Shown here: positions 29,397 through 39,014 of the stretch, in pieces
Position numbering within the stretch: position 1 is the stretch's first letter
How the letters are laid out: every line of letters starts with the position of its first letter
Source: Sulfurospirillum sp.
GTDB taxonomy: Bacteria; Campylobacterota; Campylobacteria; Campylobacterales; Sulfurospirillaceae
Assembly: GCA_014859685.1 (NCBI GenBank)
Contig: JACUTU010000002.1
Span: forward strand, 237,588 to 301,587
DNA length: 64,000 nt
Direction of reading: 5' to 3'
Notes under the pieces: generated by a model
Told to the model about the DNA's origin: nothing
The model's input: only the letters and a program-made list of their open reading frames with translations
Databases searched by the model: none
Made by a program: the position numbers and the translations under genes

Positions 29397-30232
29397 TGAA
29401 AACTACAGTTAAAAAATGCCTCTTTCCAGCTGCTGGATATGGTACGAGATTTTTGCCAGCTACAAAAGCGATGCCAAAAGAGATGTTGCCAGTGCTGAAC
29501 AAGCCACTCATCCAATACGGCGTTGAAGAGGCAGTAGATGCTGGTTGCGAAACGATGGCAATCGTTACGGGTCGTGGAAAAAGAGCGATAGAAGATCATT
29601 TTGATATTAGTTATGAGCTTGAGCATCAGATTAAAGGAACATCCAAAGAACATTATCTTAGCGAGATACGAAATCTTATCTGTAAGTGCAATTTTTCCTA
29701 CACTAGGCAGGTGCAGATGAAGGGACTCGGGCATGCGATACTCACAGGCGAAATTCTTATCGGTCAAGAGCCATTTGCTGTGTTGCTAGCTGATGATCTA
29801 TGCGATGCGCCAAACAAAGGTGTGCTTGCCCAAATGATGCAAGTTTATGAGCAGTATGGATGCTGCGTAGTAGCTATCGAGGAAGTACCAAAGTCACAAA
29901 CCAATAGATATGGCATCATAGCGGGGCAACTGATAGATGGCAAAGACGATATTTACAGAGTAGAAACTATGGTTGAAAAACCAGATCCAAAAGACGCTCC
30001 AAGCAACTTGGCTATCATAGGTCGATACATTTTAACACCAGATATATTTGATATCTTGCGAGAAACCAAAGCCGGAGTTGGTGGCGAGATCCAAATCACA
30101 GATGCACTTCTTGAGCTGGCGAAAAAAGGTAAGGTGATCGCTTATAGATTTGAAGGTAAAAGATTTGATTGTGGTAGCGTAGATGGCTTTGTGATGGCAA
30201 TAAATCATTTTTATGAAATATCAAAAGCGTAG
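29393..30232 (+). CDS. galU: UTP-glucose-1-phosphate uridylyltransferase
   Basis: A 279-residue nucleotidyltransferase making UDP-glucose. The N-terminal 'FPAAGYGTRFLPATKAMPKE' is the signature nucleotide-binding loop, 'VEKPDPKDAPSNLAIIGRY' is the sugar-binding block and 'DCGSVDGFV' closes the family core. It is coupled to the phosphohexomutase by a 4-bp overlap. The following 90 bp contain a weak hairpin before the next gene. Confidence 0.94.
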   Translation: MMKTTVKKCLFPAAGYGTRFLPATKAMPKEMLPVLNKPLIQYGVEEAVDAGCETMAIVTGRGKRAIEDHFDISYELEHQIKGTSKEHYLSEIRNLICKCNFSYTRQVQMKGLGHAILTGEILIGQEPFAVLLADDLCDAPNKGVLAQMMQVYEQYGCCVVAIEEVPKSQTNRYGIIAGQLIDGKDDIYRVETMVEKPDPKDAPSNLAIIGRYILTPDIFDILRETKAGVGGEIQITDALLELAKKGKVIAYRFEGKRFDCGSVDGFVMAINHFYEISKA

Positions 30233-30263
30233 CGTGTTTGTGGGATATATCAAAGTCTGGGGT

Positions 30264-30303
30264 AAATACAAAAATGTACAGCTTAGATTTTCTGTATTTT
30301 TAA
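30264..30303 (+). terminator. Weak hairpin after galU
   Basis: AAATACAAAAAT (from 30264) can pair, with one bulge, with ATTTTCTGTATTT (to 30299), and is followed by a short T-tract. It may attenuate transcription between galU and the dehydrogenase gene. The pairing is almost all A-T, so this is a tentative call. Confidence 0.3.
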
Positions 30304-30322
30304 AAGTAAGAGAAGAGGTAAA

Positions 30323-31567
30323 ATGAAGATATGTATCATAGGATTGGGTTATGTTGGCTTGCCACTAGCTCATGCTTTTAGTAGTAAATATACAGTTGTT
30401 GGTTTTGATATCAATGAGGAACGAATTGCTGAGCTTCAAAGAGGGTATGACCGGACATTTGAGCTGAGTATTGCACAATTGCAAGAAGCTCGTGAGAATG
30501 GAATGCGTTTTTGCACAAATTTAGCAGATATTGCACAATGCAATATCTTTATCATAACAGTGCCAACCCCTATCGATAAAAGCAATAAGCCAGATCTCAC
30601 ACCGCTTATCAAAGCATCACAAAGTGTAGGAAAAGTGCTAAAAAAAGAAGATATAGTTATCTATGAAAGCACTGTTTATCCAGGTGTCACAGAAGAAGTG
30701 TGCGTAGTGGAGCTTGAGCGGGTAAGCGGGTTGAAGTTCAATGTTGATTTTTTCTGTGGCTATTCTCCAGAGCGGATAAATCCAGGCGACAAAAATCATA
30801 CTGTGACAAATATACTCAAAATCACAAGTGGTAGCACGCCGCAGATAGCAGATAAAGTAGATGCACTCTACGCTTCTATCATCCTTGCTGGAACGCACAA
30901 GGCAAGTTCTATTAAAGTGGCAGAAGCGGCAAAAGTGATAGAAAATACCCAAAGAGATGTGAATATAGCACTCATCAATGAACTTGCTCTTATCTTTAGA
31001 ACGATGAACATAGATACACATGATGTTTTGCAAGCAGCCGCTACAAAATGGAATTTTATCAAGCTCAAGCCAGGTCTTGTTGGCGGACATTGTATCGGAG
31101 TCGATCCTTATTATCTGACATATAAAGCCGAAGAATTGGGGTATCGAGCAAACCTTATTTTAGGCGCGAGACAAATCAATAATGGTATGGCAAAATTTGT
31201 GGCAGATCGAGTGATTAGGCTTATGATACAAAAAGATATGAAGATAAAAAATGCGCAAGTCTTGATATTGGGACTTTCTTTTAAAGAAAATTGTCCAGAT
31301 ATACGCAATACAAAAGTGATCGATATCATCACAGAATTGCAGACATATGGATGTGTGTTAAGCGTTTACGATCCCGTAGTTGATAGCGATGAAGCCATGA
31401 GAGAATACGGGTTGAAGCTTGAAAATAATCCAAATATCAACGCTTATGATGCTGTTGTTTTAGCGGTTGGGCATGATGCATTTTTAGACTTACATGTAAG
31501 TCCATCGCAAAAGTTAGTAGTTTATGATGTAAAAGGCGTTTTAAGCCAATATGATGAACGATTATAA
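30323..31567 (+). CDS. UDP-sugar 6-dehydrogenase (TviB/WbpA-like)
   Basis: A 414-residue nucleotide-sugar dehydrogenase that oxidises C6 of a UDP-hexose or UDP-HexNAc to the uronic acid in two NAD+ steps. 'GLGYVGLPLA' (7-16) is the NAD loop, 'VPTPID' and 'YESTVYPGVTEE' are conserved, and the catalytic Cys is in 'GGHCIGVDPYYLT' near 255. Overall pattern is closer to TviB/WbpA (UDP-HexNAc) than to Ugd (UDP-glucose), but the donor is not proven. RBS 'agaagagg' precedes ATG 30323. Confidence 0.85.
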   Translation: MKICIIGLGYVGLPLAHAFSSKYTVVGFDINEERIAELQRGYDRTFELSIAQLQEARENGMRFCTNLADIAQCNIFIITVPTPIDKSNKPDLTPLIKASQSVGKVLKKEDIVIYESTVYPGVTEEVCVVELERVSGLKFNVDFFCGYSPERINPGDKNHTVTNILKITSGSTPQIADKVDALYASIILAGTHKASSIKVAEAAKVIENTQRDVNIALINELALIFRTMNIDTHDVLQAAATKWNFIKLKPGLVGGHCIGVDPYYLTYKAEELGYRANLILGARQINNGMAKFVADRVIRLMIQKDMKIKNAQVLILGLSFKENCPDIRNTKVIDIITELQTYGCVLSVYDPVVDSDEAMREYGLKLENNPNINAYDAVVLAVGHDAFLDLHVSPSQKLVVYDVKGVLSQYDERL

Positions 31568-31604
31568 AAGCGGATTGAACGCTTAAAATGAAGAAAGGTA
31601 GATA

Positions 31605-33707
31605 ATGCAGAGCAAAGAAACTCAAAAGATAGTTTTATATATTGTGCTAGCTTTTGGATTTAGTATCGCAGTGCGCCTCATTTGGGTGTATCAGTTTTGG
31701 GGAATAGAGAGTTTTCTCTGGAATGATGCGTTTATGATCAATACAAATGATGGTTATTATTATGCCGAGGGCGCTCGAGATCTTTTGCAGTGGTCTTGGC
31801 AAGAAAATAGCCTCTCGCCCGTTACGAGTGCGGCCTCTATACTTACAGCTTTTTTTGCCAAGATCTTGCCTGTATCTTTTGAAAATATTATATTTTATAT
31901 GCCGGCCATCTTAAGTTCTTTAGTTGTTGTGCCTATCGTACTTATCGCAAGAGAGTTGCAAATGTTGCGAGCAGGTTTCATAGCTGCGCTTATGGCAAGT
32001 ATCGCATGGAGTTACTATAACCGCACGATGGTTGGCTACTATGATACAGATATGCTCAATATTTTGTTTCCAACACTTCTTTTGTGGTCGCTTACACTAG
32101 CCCTTCGCACCAATGCGCACAAATACCTTCTTTTTACTGCCCTTGAAATTGTTGCGTATCGCTGGTGGTATCCACAGAGTTATTCGCTAGAGTTTGCATT
32201 CTTTGGACTAATTCTTGCATATGTGCTACTTTTTAAAAGAGAGAGTTTGTACCACTATCAACTCCTCGCAATTATGCTTATAGCAATGATGGGATTACCT
32301 GATCTTGTACGCCTTGGCGGTGTTTTAATCGTGTATAAGTTGTATCAAAAGAAAAAATTGGATGCACATATCCGCTACTTTTTAGCTTTTGCTTTTGGAC
32401 TTTTTCTCATGAGCGGAGGTTTTGCGCCCATTTGGGGACAACTCAAAGGGTATGTTTTTGGAGCGAGTATCGAGGCGAAAGGCGAAGAATTGCCTTTACA
32501 TTTTTTTACCGTGATGCAAACAGTTAGAGAAGCGGGAAAAATCCCTTTTGATGTTTTTGCAAATCGCATCAGTGGACACATGATCACTTTTGTACTCTCT
32601 TGTGTTGGCTATATTTGGCTTTGTGTAAAACATCCTATCGCACTTCTTGCACTTGCGATGGTTGGACTTGGATTTTTAGCTCTTGTCGGCGGACTTCGAT
32701 TCACGATCTACGCTGTACCACCGCTCGCTCTTGGTATGGGTTTTTTGATCCATATGGTGGCTAGTTATATGAATAAAAAAGTACTCATCTATGCGTTTAT
32801 AACTCTCGCAACATTGGGAATTTTGTATCCAAATATCTTACATGTAATTCAGTATAAAGTGCCAACTGTATTTACAAAACAAGAGGTGCAAGTGCTTGAT
32901 AAGCTCAAAAATATTGCCACAAGAGAGGATTATGTAATTTCTTGGTGGGATTATGGTTATCCTTTGCGTTACTATAGTGATGTCAAAACGCTTATCGATG
33001 GAGGCAAACACGCAGGAAGTGTAAATTTTCCGGTGAGTTATATGCTGACAAATGATCAAGAAGCTGCCGCAAAACTAGCAAGGTATGATGTCGAATACAC
33101 TGAAAAAAGTTTCGATCTCGCAAAAGATGACCCCGATCGAAACCGCTCAAATATTGCCAATATGACGCTAAATAATGGCTTTAAGGATACTAAGGATTTT
33201 TTAAACTCCTTACATGTAAGCGATAAACTACCACAAAAAACACGCGATATCTATTTTTATTTGCCTTATCGCATGATGAGTATTTTTCCAACGGTAAGTC
33301 GTTTTAGTGATCTTGATCTCATGGATGGCAAAACAATCCGTAAACCTTTTTTCTACCAAACAAACCGTTTTAACGATACAAAAACTTCCCTAAATTTGGG
33401 TGATGGTATCGTGTTAGATAAAACAAAAGGTGTGCTCAAAATAGGCAATCAAGAGGTGTCAATCAAAACTTTTTATATCACTTTTTATGATAAAGATGGC
33501 AAAATGGTACGACAAAAACAGGAACTGCACAAAGACGGGAGATTGTCAATCATTTTTATGCGTTCTTACAATAGTTTTTTAGTACTTGATGAAGCAGCAC
33601 TCAATGCAAGCTACATCCAGCTTTTTGTTTTTGAAAACTACGATAAACGCTTTTTTGAACCTGTATTGCTCGATCCAAGTGCAAAAGTATTTAAAGTGAG
33701 GATGTAA
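31605..33707 (+). CDS. pglB: Bacterial oligosaccharyltransferase, PglB/STT3 type
   Basis: A 700-residue membrane protein that transfers a lipid-linked glycan en bloc to Asn in D/E-x-N-x-S/T sequons in the periplasm. About 13 transmembrane segments occupy the first 430 residues. 'YYDTDMLN' and an early D in 'TNDGYYYAEGARD' supply the metal-binding acidic residues of external loops. The catalytic signature 'WWDYGYPLRYY' lies near 447-457. Length matches Campylobacter PglB (about 710). The pglF gene follows after 2 bp, but the rest of a pgl operon is not here. Confidence 0.93.
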   Translation: MQSKETQKIVLYIVLAFGFSIAVRLIWVYQFWGIESFLWNDAFMINTNDGYYYAEGARDLLQWSWQENSLSPVTSAASILTAFFAKILPVSFENIIFYMPAILSSLVVVPIVLIARELQMLRAGFIAALMASIAWSYYNRTMVGYYDTDMLNILFPTLLLWSLTLALRTNAHKYLLFTALEIVAYRWWYPQSYSLEFAFFGLILAYVLLFKRESLYHYQLLAIMLIAMMGLPDLVRLGGVLIVYKLYQKKKLDAHIRYFLAFAFGLFLMSGGFAPIWGQLKGYVFGASIEAKGEELPLHFFTVMQTVREAGKIPFDVFANRISGHMITFVLSCVGYIWLCVKHPIALLALAMVGLGFLALVGGLRFTIYAVPPLALGMGFLIHMVASYMNKKVLIYAFITLATLGILYPNILHVIQYKVPTVFTKQEVQVLDKLKNIATREDYVISWWDYGYPLRYYSDVKTLIDGGKHAGSVNFPVSYMLTNDQEAAAKLARYDVEYTEKSFDLAKDDPDRNRSNIANMTLNNGFKDTKDFLNSLHVSDKLPQKTRDIYFYLPYRMMSIFPTVSRFSDLDLMDGKTIRKPFFYQTNRFNDTKTSLNLGDGIVLDKTKGVLKIGNQEVSIKTFYITFYDKDGKMVRQKQELHKDGRLSIIFMRSYNSFLVLDEAALNASYIQLFVFENYDKRFFEPVLLDPSAKVFKVRM

Positions 33708-33709
33708 AA

Positions 33710-35440
33710 ATGTTTACAATCGATAGAAGAGTTTTAAATCTTGCTGTAATTGCTCTACTAAGCTTTATAACATTTGTTTGGACTTTTTGGATTTTTCATC
33801 AATCCATCAGATATGATGTTATTTTAATTGTTATCTTTGTCAGAATAATCGCTTCAATAGCCATTTTGAAGGATTATTCGCTTTCGTGGTCTAAAGTAAG
33901 TCAAAAAACTTTTTTGATAAAAAGCTTGGTGTATATCGTCGCATTTTGTGCCTATATGCCTTTTTACCACGGAGAAATTCGTATAGCTTTTTTTCTCAGC
34001 GAGCTTTTTTTCTATCTTTTTTCTATCAATGTTTTGATGTATGGGTATTATCTATTTGTAAACAAAAGTACAGTAAAAAAAGATAAATCTCTTGTTATCT
34101 ATGGAGCTGGTAGAGCTGGGTTAAAGCTTAAAGAGGAATTCAAAAATAGTGAATATAAAATAAAATTTTTTATAGATGATAATAAATCTTTGCACAAAAG
34201 AAGCATAGATTCTGTGGCAATTCTCTCGAGAGATAGGCTTAAAAAATTTATATTAGAGAAAAAAATCGATCTACTTGTAATTGCAATGCCATCAGTTGAT
34301 ACAAAAATTATATATGAAATCTACCATGAATTAAAATTTTACTTTGAAAAGATCCAGATATTGCCATCATTGAATTCAATTTTAACTGATTCTCCTTTTT
34401 CAAAACAGCTCAAAGATATCAGCATCGAAGATCTTTTAGCCCGTCATCCAAAGGATTTGGATAAAAAATTCATAGGTAATTTTCTCAAAGGTAAAAAAGT
34501 TTTTATAAGTGGCGCTGGCGGGAGCATAGGTTCTGAAATTTGCAGACAGTGTTTGCGTTATGGTGCTTCGCATCTCTATGCACTTGATCATAGTGAATAC
34601 AACCTCTATGCACTCATGGAAGAGTTGGCAGATGAACTGGTTACGCCACTTATGTTTTCTGTGCTCAATCTCTCTGCGCTTGAAGAGAGTATGCGTACAT
34701 GTAAGCCAGATATTGTGATACACGCAGCTGCGTACAAGCATGTGCCACTAGTTGAGGCAAATATAGAACAAGGCATACAAAACAATGTACAAGGCACGAA
34801 AAATATAATCGATATGGCTATCAAATATGAAGTACAAAAATGTATCCTCATCTCTACAGACAAAGCGGTACGACCTACCAATGTCATGGGAGCTACTAAG
34901 CGTATCTGTGAACTTTATGCTGCCAATGTTATGCCAGAAAAAACACAAATCGTTGCGGTGCGTTTTGGCAATGTTTTAGGCTCTTCGGGTTCAGTTATCC
35001 CCAAATTTCGTACCCAAATTGGAGCTGGTGGCCCAATTACCGTGACGCACCCGCAGATTACTAGATATTTTATGCTTATACCGGAGGCGTGTGAACTCGT
35101 ATTGCAAGCAGGCGCTATCGGCAAAGCTAGCGAGGTGTTTATCCTTGATATGGGTGAGCCTATTAAGATAGTAGATTTAGCTAAAAGGATGATCGAACTC
35201 TCGGGTGTCACGGGTGTAGAGATAGAATTTTCAGGCTTACGACCAGGAGAAAAACTTTATGAGGAACTCTTGATCGATGAAGCTGATGCAAAAACACAAT
35301 ATCCATCAATCATGGTGGCAAAAAATACCCCTTATCCCATCGCAAAATTGCAAGCAGATATACAAGAATTGCTTACATGTAAGGATAAACTTGCCAAACT
35401 TAAAGAGATAGTTCCTGAATTTAATCACCAAATCAATTAA
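33710..35440 (+). CDS. pglF: UDP-N-acetylglucosamine 4,6-dehydratase, PglF/FlaA1-like membrane form
   Basis: A 576-residue protein with four N-terminal transmembrane helices (to about residue 115), a first Rossmann-like domain ('VIYGAGRAGLKLKEEF'), and a catalytic SDR domain with 'FISGAGGSIGSEICRQ' near 264-279, 'AAYKHVPLVE' and 'STDKAVRPTNVMGATKR'. It is the long membrane type (PglF, WbpM), which makes the 4-keto-6-deoxy intermediate for bacillosamine-type sugars. Aminotransferase and acetyltransferase partners (PglE, PglD) are not in the window. A palindrome copy lies at 35373. Confidence 0.9.
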   Translation: MFTIDRRVLNLAVIALLSFITFVWTFWIFHQSIRYDVILIVIFVRIIASIAILKDYSLSWSKVSQKTFLIKSLVYIVAFCAYMPFYHGEIRIAFFLSELFFYLFSINVLMYGYYLFVNKSTVKKDKSLVIYGAGRAGLKLKEEFKNSEYKIKFFIDDNKSLHKRSIDSVAILSRDRLKKFILEKKIDLLVIAMPSVDTKIIYEIYHELKFYFEKIQILPSLNSILTDSPFSKQLKDISIEDLLARHPKDLDKKFIGNFLKGKKVFISGAGGSIGSEICRQCLRYGASHLYALDHSEYNLYALMEELADELVTPLMFSVLNLSALEESMRTCKPDIVIHAAAYKHVPLVEANIEQGIQNNVQGTKNIIDMAIKYEVQKCILISTDKAVRPTNVMGATKRICELYAANVMPEKTQIVAVRFGNVLGSSGSVIPKFRTQIGAGGPITVTHPQITRYFMLIPEACELVLQAGAIGKASEVFILDMGEPIKIVDLAKRMIELSGVTGVEIEFSGLRPGEKLYEELLIDEADAKTQYPSIMVAKNTPYPIAKLQADIQELLTCKDKLAKLKEIVPEFNHQIN

Positions 35441-35488
35441 GAGCTTCAAATCTTATGGTATTATTAGCTTTTTATTTGAGGAGATAGA

Positions 35489-36406
35489 GTGGAAATTCGT
35501 GACATCCAACAATTTGCAGAAATTAGACCGCAAGTGCGTGCGTATTTATGTTATCTTTTTTCAAGAAATATGCCTTCACGCTTGCCAGATCCAAGTCTCA
35601 AGACGATAGAAAGTGCGCTTGATAAAATCGAAAATGAAGTGAGTCAATTTGAAACTTTATATGTGCTTGATAGTTCGGGTACGCAAGTTTCGCACAATCT
35701 TACCAACAAGATAAATTTCAAAGGCGGTTTAGGCGTCAATCGCAGCAACAAGTCCTATTTTTATCGAGCAGTACGCCAAAAAAGATGTGTTTTGAGTGAT
35801 CCTTATCCATCAAGTTTGACCAACAATCTCACAGTAACCGCATCTTATCCCATCTACAATATCAAAGGCGATCTGTGTTTTGTAGTGTGTATCGATATCT
35901 CTTTGAGTGATGTGCTTAAAATTGCACATAATTCATCATTGGAAACTTTTTTTTCAAGTTTTATAAAGTGGGGTTATATTGGATTTTCAATGGCTCTTTT
36001 GATGGTGGCTTTTTTGCTTTTTTACAATGGCTTGCAAAGTATCGCATCACATGGATTTAAGATAGATCTTGTAGATATAGAATCGATGTTCAAATCAACA
36101 ATTCTCTTAACGCTTTCTTTGGCGATTTTTGATCTTGTGAAAACTGTCTTTGAAGAAGAGGTATTGGGACGCACTAAAAAAGATCATTCTGGTGGCATTC
36201 ACAAAACGATGGTTCGATTTTTAGGATCTATCATCATAGCACTTGCTATCGAGGCTTTGATGCTTGTGTTTAAGTTTGCAATCACAGACCCAACGCATAT
36301 ACTCTCTGCTGTTTTTCTTATCGTTGGCGTGACATCATTGTTGATAGGATTGGCTTTATATGTAAAACTTGTTGGTCATAAGGTTGAAAATGATAACTCT
36401 TATTGA
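35489..36406 (+). CDS. PDC-sensor-domain membrane protein without output domain
   Basis: A 305-residue protein starting at GTG 35489 behind 'gaggagatagag'. The first 150 residues look like a PDC/Cache fold ('FETLYVLDSSGTQVSHN', 'RSNKSYFYRAVRQKRCVLSDPY', 'VCIDISLSD'). At least four hydrophobic segments follow between about 155 and 300. No kinase, cyclase or chemotaxis output domain is attached, and the PDC part precedes the membrane helices with no signal sequence, so its topology is unusual. The function is unknown. It overlaps hisH by 17 bp. Confidence 0.65.
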   Translation: MEIRDIQQFAEIRPQVRAYLCYLFSRNMPSRLPDPSLKTIESALDKIENEVSQFETLYVLDSSGTQVSHNLTNKINFKGGLGVNRSNKSYFYRAVRQKRCVLSDPYPSSLTNNLTVTASYPIYNIKGDLCFVVCIDISLSDVLKIAHNSSLETFFSSFIKWGYIGFSMALLMVAFLLFYNGLQSIASHGFKIDLVDIESMFKSTILLTLSLAIFDLVKTVFEEEVLGRTKKDHSGGIHKTMVRFLGSIIIALAIEALMLVFKFAITDPTHILSAVFLIVGVTSLLIGLALYVKLVGHKVENDNSY

Positions 36407-37001
36407 TTATAATATGGGAAATTTACGAAGCGTGCAAAATGCTTTTACAAAGCTTGGCGTGAGCATAGAAGTGACACAAGATCCACAAAAATTAGCAAAA
36501 GCAGACAAAGTCATTTTGCCAGGAGTTGGTGCTTTTGGTGATGCAATGCTCTCTTTGCGAAGCAACGGCATGGGGGAAGCTATCACAGAGTTTGCACGCA
36601 GTGGCAAGCCTTTACTTGGAATTTGTTTGGGGATGCAATTATTGCTAGAAAGCGGGGAAGAATTCGGCTCTCATAAGGGTTTAGGGTTGATTCCAGGAAA
36701 GGTTGTTGCGTTTGATACTGCATTATTTGCACAAAAACTTAAAGTACCGCATATGGGATGGAATGAACTTTTTGTACAAAAGTCTTCACCCTTATTTGCG
36801 GGGCTGCCAAAGGATTTTTATCTCTATTTTGTGCACAGTTTTCACGCTACATGTAAAGAAGAATATGTGATAGGAAAAAGTTTTTATGGCTATGAGTTTG
36901 TGAGCGCTATCGCCAAAGACAATATCTATGGCTTGCAACCACATCCTGAAAAATCTCATGAAAACGGACTTGCAATACTCAAAAATTTTATAAGGATGTA
37001 G
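36390..37001 (+). CDS. hisH: Imidazole glycerol phosphate synthase, glutaminase subunit HisH
   Basis: A 203-residue class I glutamine amidotransferase that feeds ammonia to HisF in histidine synthesis. The nucleophile is C79 in '[10 protein letters not shown]', the His-Glu pair is in '[11 protein letters not shown]', and '[10 protein letters not shown]' forms the oxyanion region. ATG 36390 is chosen because family members begin '[14 protein letters not shown]'. It is followed after 1 bp by hisA; hisF is not in the window. Confidence 0.94.
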   Translation: MITLIDYNMGNLRSVQNAFTKLGVSIEVTQDPQKLAKADKVILPGVGAFGDAMLSLRSNGMGEAITEFARSGKPLLGICLGMQLLLESGEEFGSHKGLGLIPGKVVAFDTALFAQKLKVPHMGWNELFVQKSSPLFAGLPKDFYLYFVHSFHATCKEEYVIGKSFYGYEFVSAIAKDNIYGLQPHPEKSHENGLAILKNFIRM

Positions 37002-37002
37002 T

Positions 37003-37725
37003 GTGGATATTTTACCAGCGATTGATCTCAAAGATGGCAAAGCTGTTCGTCTTACAAAAGGTTTGATGGATAGTGCAAAGATTTATTCAAATGAACCTTG
37101 GGTTTTAGCTAAAAAATTTGAACAAATGGGTGCAAAATGGTTACACCTTGTTGATCTCAATGGCGCCTTTGCGGGAGAGCCAAAAAATCTCGCTCAAATC
37201 CAAAAAATACGAGAAAATTGTAACCTTTTGCTTGAATTAGGTGGTGGCATACGAGATAGTGAAACCATCAAAAGATATGAAGAGCTTGGAATAGATCGCA
37301 TCATACTTGGCTCAATTGCACTCAAAGATCCTGCTTTTGTGAAAAGTGTTGCTAAAAATCATCGAATCGTAGTAGGAATTGATGCGATAGATGGGTTTGT
37401 GGCAGTTGAAGGTTGGGCAGAAAAATCAAATATGTTAGCGACAGATTTGGCACGCGAATTTGCAAATGCTGGAGTTGAAGCTATCATTTGCACAGATGTG
37501 AGTAAAGACGGTACGCTTGCAGGGGTTAATGTGGACTTTACGCTTGAGATAGCAAGAGCGAGTCGGATTGATACGATTGCAAGTGGTGGCGTACGCGACC
37601 TTGAAGATATTAAAAAACTTTTAGCCACCAATGCTGTTTCAGGCGTAATCGTGGGCAAAGCATACTATGAAGGTACTTTAGAGCTTGAACAAGCATTTTC
37701 TTTGGCGAGTTGCACAAAAGTTTAA
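37003..37725 (+). CDS. hisA: Phosphoribosylformimino-5-aminoimidazole carboxamide ribotide isomerase
   Basis: A 240-residue TIM-barrel enzyme of histidine synthesis. The catalytic aspartates are visible as D8 in '[13 protein letters not shown]' and the one in '[12 protein letters not shown]'. Phosphate-binding glycines appear in 'ELGGGIRD' and '[11 protein letters not shown]'. The start is GTG 37003, one base after the hisH stop. Confidence 0.95.
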   Translation: MDILPAIDLKDGKAVRLTKGLMDSAKIYSNEPWVLAKKFEQMGAKWLHLVDLNGAFAGEPKNLAQIQKIRENCNLLLELGGGIRDSETIKRYEELGIDRIILGSIALKDPAFVKSVAKNHRIVVGIDAIDGFVAVEGWAEKSNMLATDLAREFANAGVEAIICTDVSKDGTLAGVNVDFTLEIARASRIDTIASGGVRDLEDIKKLLATNAVSGVIVGKAYYEGTLELEQAFSLASCTKV

Positions 37726-37787
37726 AGCATTTTACAAGTAAAATTAGCTAAAATGAGTTCAAATTATTGCATCTTAAAGGATTGATA

Positions 37788-38150
37788 TTGAAACTTTTAG
37801 TAGTGGATGATAGCTCGACTATGCGTCGAATCATAAAAAATACCCTAGCAAGGCTTGAATTTAAAGATGTACTTGAGGCTGAACATGGCTTGGAAGCGTG
37901 GAAGATCTTAGGTGAAAATGATGACATTGATGTACTTATCACGGATTGGAATATGCCTGAGATGAATGGACTTGAATTGGTTAAAAAAGTGCGAGCTGAG
38001 AAAAAATATGCAGATATGCCGATCATTATGGTGACTACTGAGGGCGGAAAAGCAGAAGTTATCACAGCACTTAGGGCAGGTGTCAATAACTATATAGTCA
38101 AACCATTTACTCCACAAGTTTTGAAAGAAAAGCTAGAAGCTGTATTGTAA
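37788..38150 (+). CDS. cheY: Chemotaxis response regulator CheY
   Basis: A 120-residue stand-alone receiver domain. The start is TTG 37788, about seven bases after 'aaagga'; the frame opens 21 bases earlier, but CheY begins here. The acidic pocket is D7-D8, the phosphoacceptor is D53 in 'ITDWNMPEMNG', the switch Thr is in 'MVTTEGGKAE' and the Lys in 'IVKPFTPQ'. It controls flagellar motor switching. In Campylobacterota cheY-prmA-ftsH is a known order, and here prmA follows in 6 bp. Confidence 0.92.
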   Translation: MKLLVVDDSSTMRRIIKNTLARLEFKDVLEAEHGLEAWKILGENDDIDVLITDWNMPEMNGLELVKKVRAEKKYADMPIIMVTTEGGKAEVITALRAGVNNYIVKPFTPQVLKEKLEAVL

Positions 38151-38156
38151 TCTTTG

Positions 38157-39014
38157 ATGAACCAAACATACAATGAACTTACGATAACCCCGCCAAATTA
38201 TTATTATGAACTTTTTTTAGATCTTGTTACTTCGCTTTTTGATGAAGCCATTGAAGAAAAAGATGGCTCTATCATCTTGCGAAGTGAAGAGGATCTTTCT
38301 GAAATAAATTTTGGCGTACAAGAGTTTGCAAAATCACTGCAAACACTTTTTAACAAAGATATATTGCTTAAAACATCTTCAAAAGTGTGTAAAAATGAAG
38401 ATTGGATAGGAACATATAAAAAATCAATTCAACCCATCGAAGTTGGAGATTTATATATCCATCCTAGTTGGGAAAAACCCAAAGCTAACAAGATAAATGT
38501 ACTCATTGATCCAGCCTTAGCTTTTGGTTCTGGTCATCATGAGACAACTTATGGTTGTCTTTTAATGTTGCAAAAATATTTAAATAAACAAGCTACACTT
38601 TTAGATGTAGGGTGTGGCAGTGGCATACTCTCAATCGCTGCTGCAAAGCTTGGTGCAAAGGTGAGCTTGTGTGACACAGATGAGCAAGCATTGCAAAGTG
38701 CGCTTGAAAATTTCTCTTCAAATACCGTTACATGTGAGCGATCGTGGGTTGGATCTGTGGGCAAAAGAGAGAAAGCATATGATGTTGTTGTCGCAAACAT
38801 CATCGCTGATGTGCTTATCATGCTACAAACCGATCTTGAATCGGCTCTCAAAGATGGTGGTATACTGATTCTCTCAGGTATTCTTGATAAGTATGCCACA
38901 AGAGTTGTAGAGAAATACAAAAATTTAATACTAATAGAAAAATATAAAAAAGATGAGTGGTTTACACTCGTACTTAAAAAGGAAGTCAATGAATCCGAAC
39001 AACAATCAAAATAA
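38157..39014 (+). CDS. prmA: Ribosomal protein L11 methyltransferase
   Basis: A 285-residue SAM-dependent methyltransferase. An N-terminal substrate-recognition region precedes 'IDPALAFGSGHHETT' and the SAM-binding 'LLDVGCGSGILSIAAAKLGAK'; 'VVANIIADVL' is motif IV (NxIxxxL). The TTG codon just before ATG 38157 is an alternative start. Its C-terminus (26 bases) overlaps the start of ftsH, so the two are tightly coupled. Confidence 0.93.
   Translation: MNQTYNELTITPPNYYYELFLDLVTSLFDEAIEEKDGSIILRSEEDLSEINFGVQEFAKSLQTLFNKDILLKTSSKVCKNEDWIGTYKKSIQPIEVGDLYIHPSWEKPKANKINVLIDPALAFGSGHHETTYGCLLMLQKYLNKQATLLDVGCGSGILSIAAAKLGAKVSLCDTDEQALQSALENFSSNTVTCERSWVGSVGKREKAYDVVVANIIADVLIMLQTDLESALKDGGILILSGILDKYATRVVEKYKNLILIEKYKKDEWFTLVLKKEVNESEQQSK

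Noticed and set aside
31567..31604. Terminator hairpin AAGCG/CGCTT between the dehydrogenase and pglB
   Set aside because: A 5-bp stem without U-tract is too weak, and the genes appear to form one operon.
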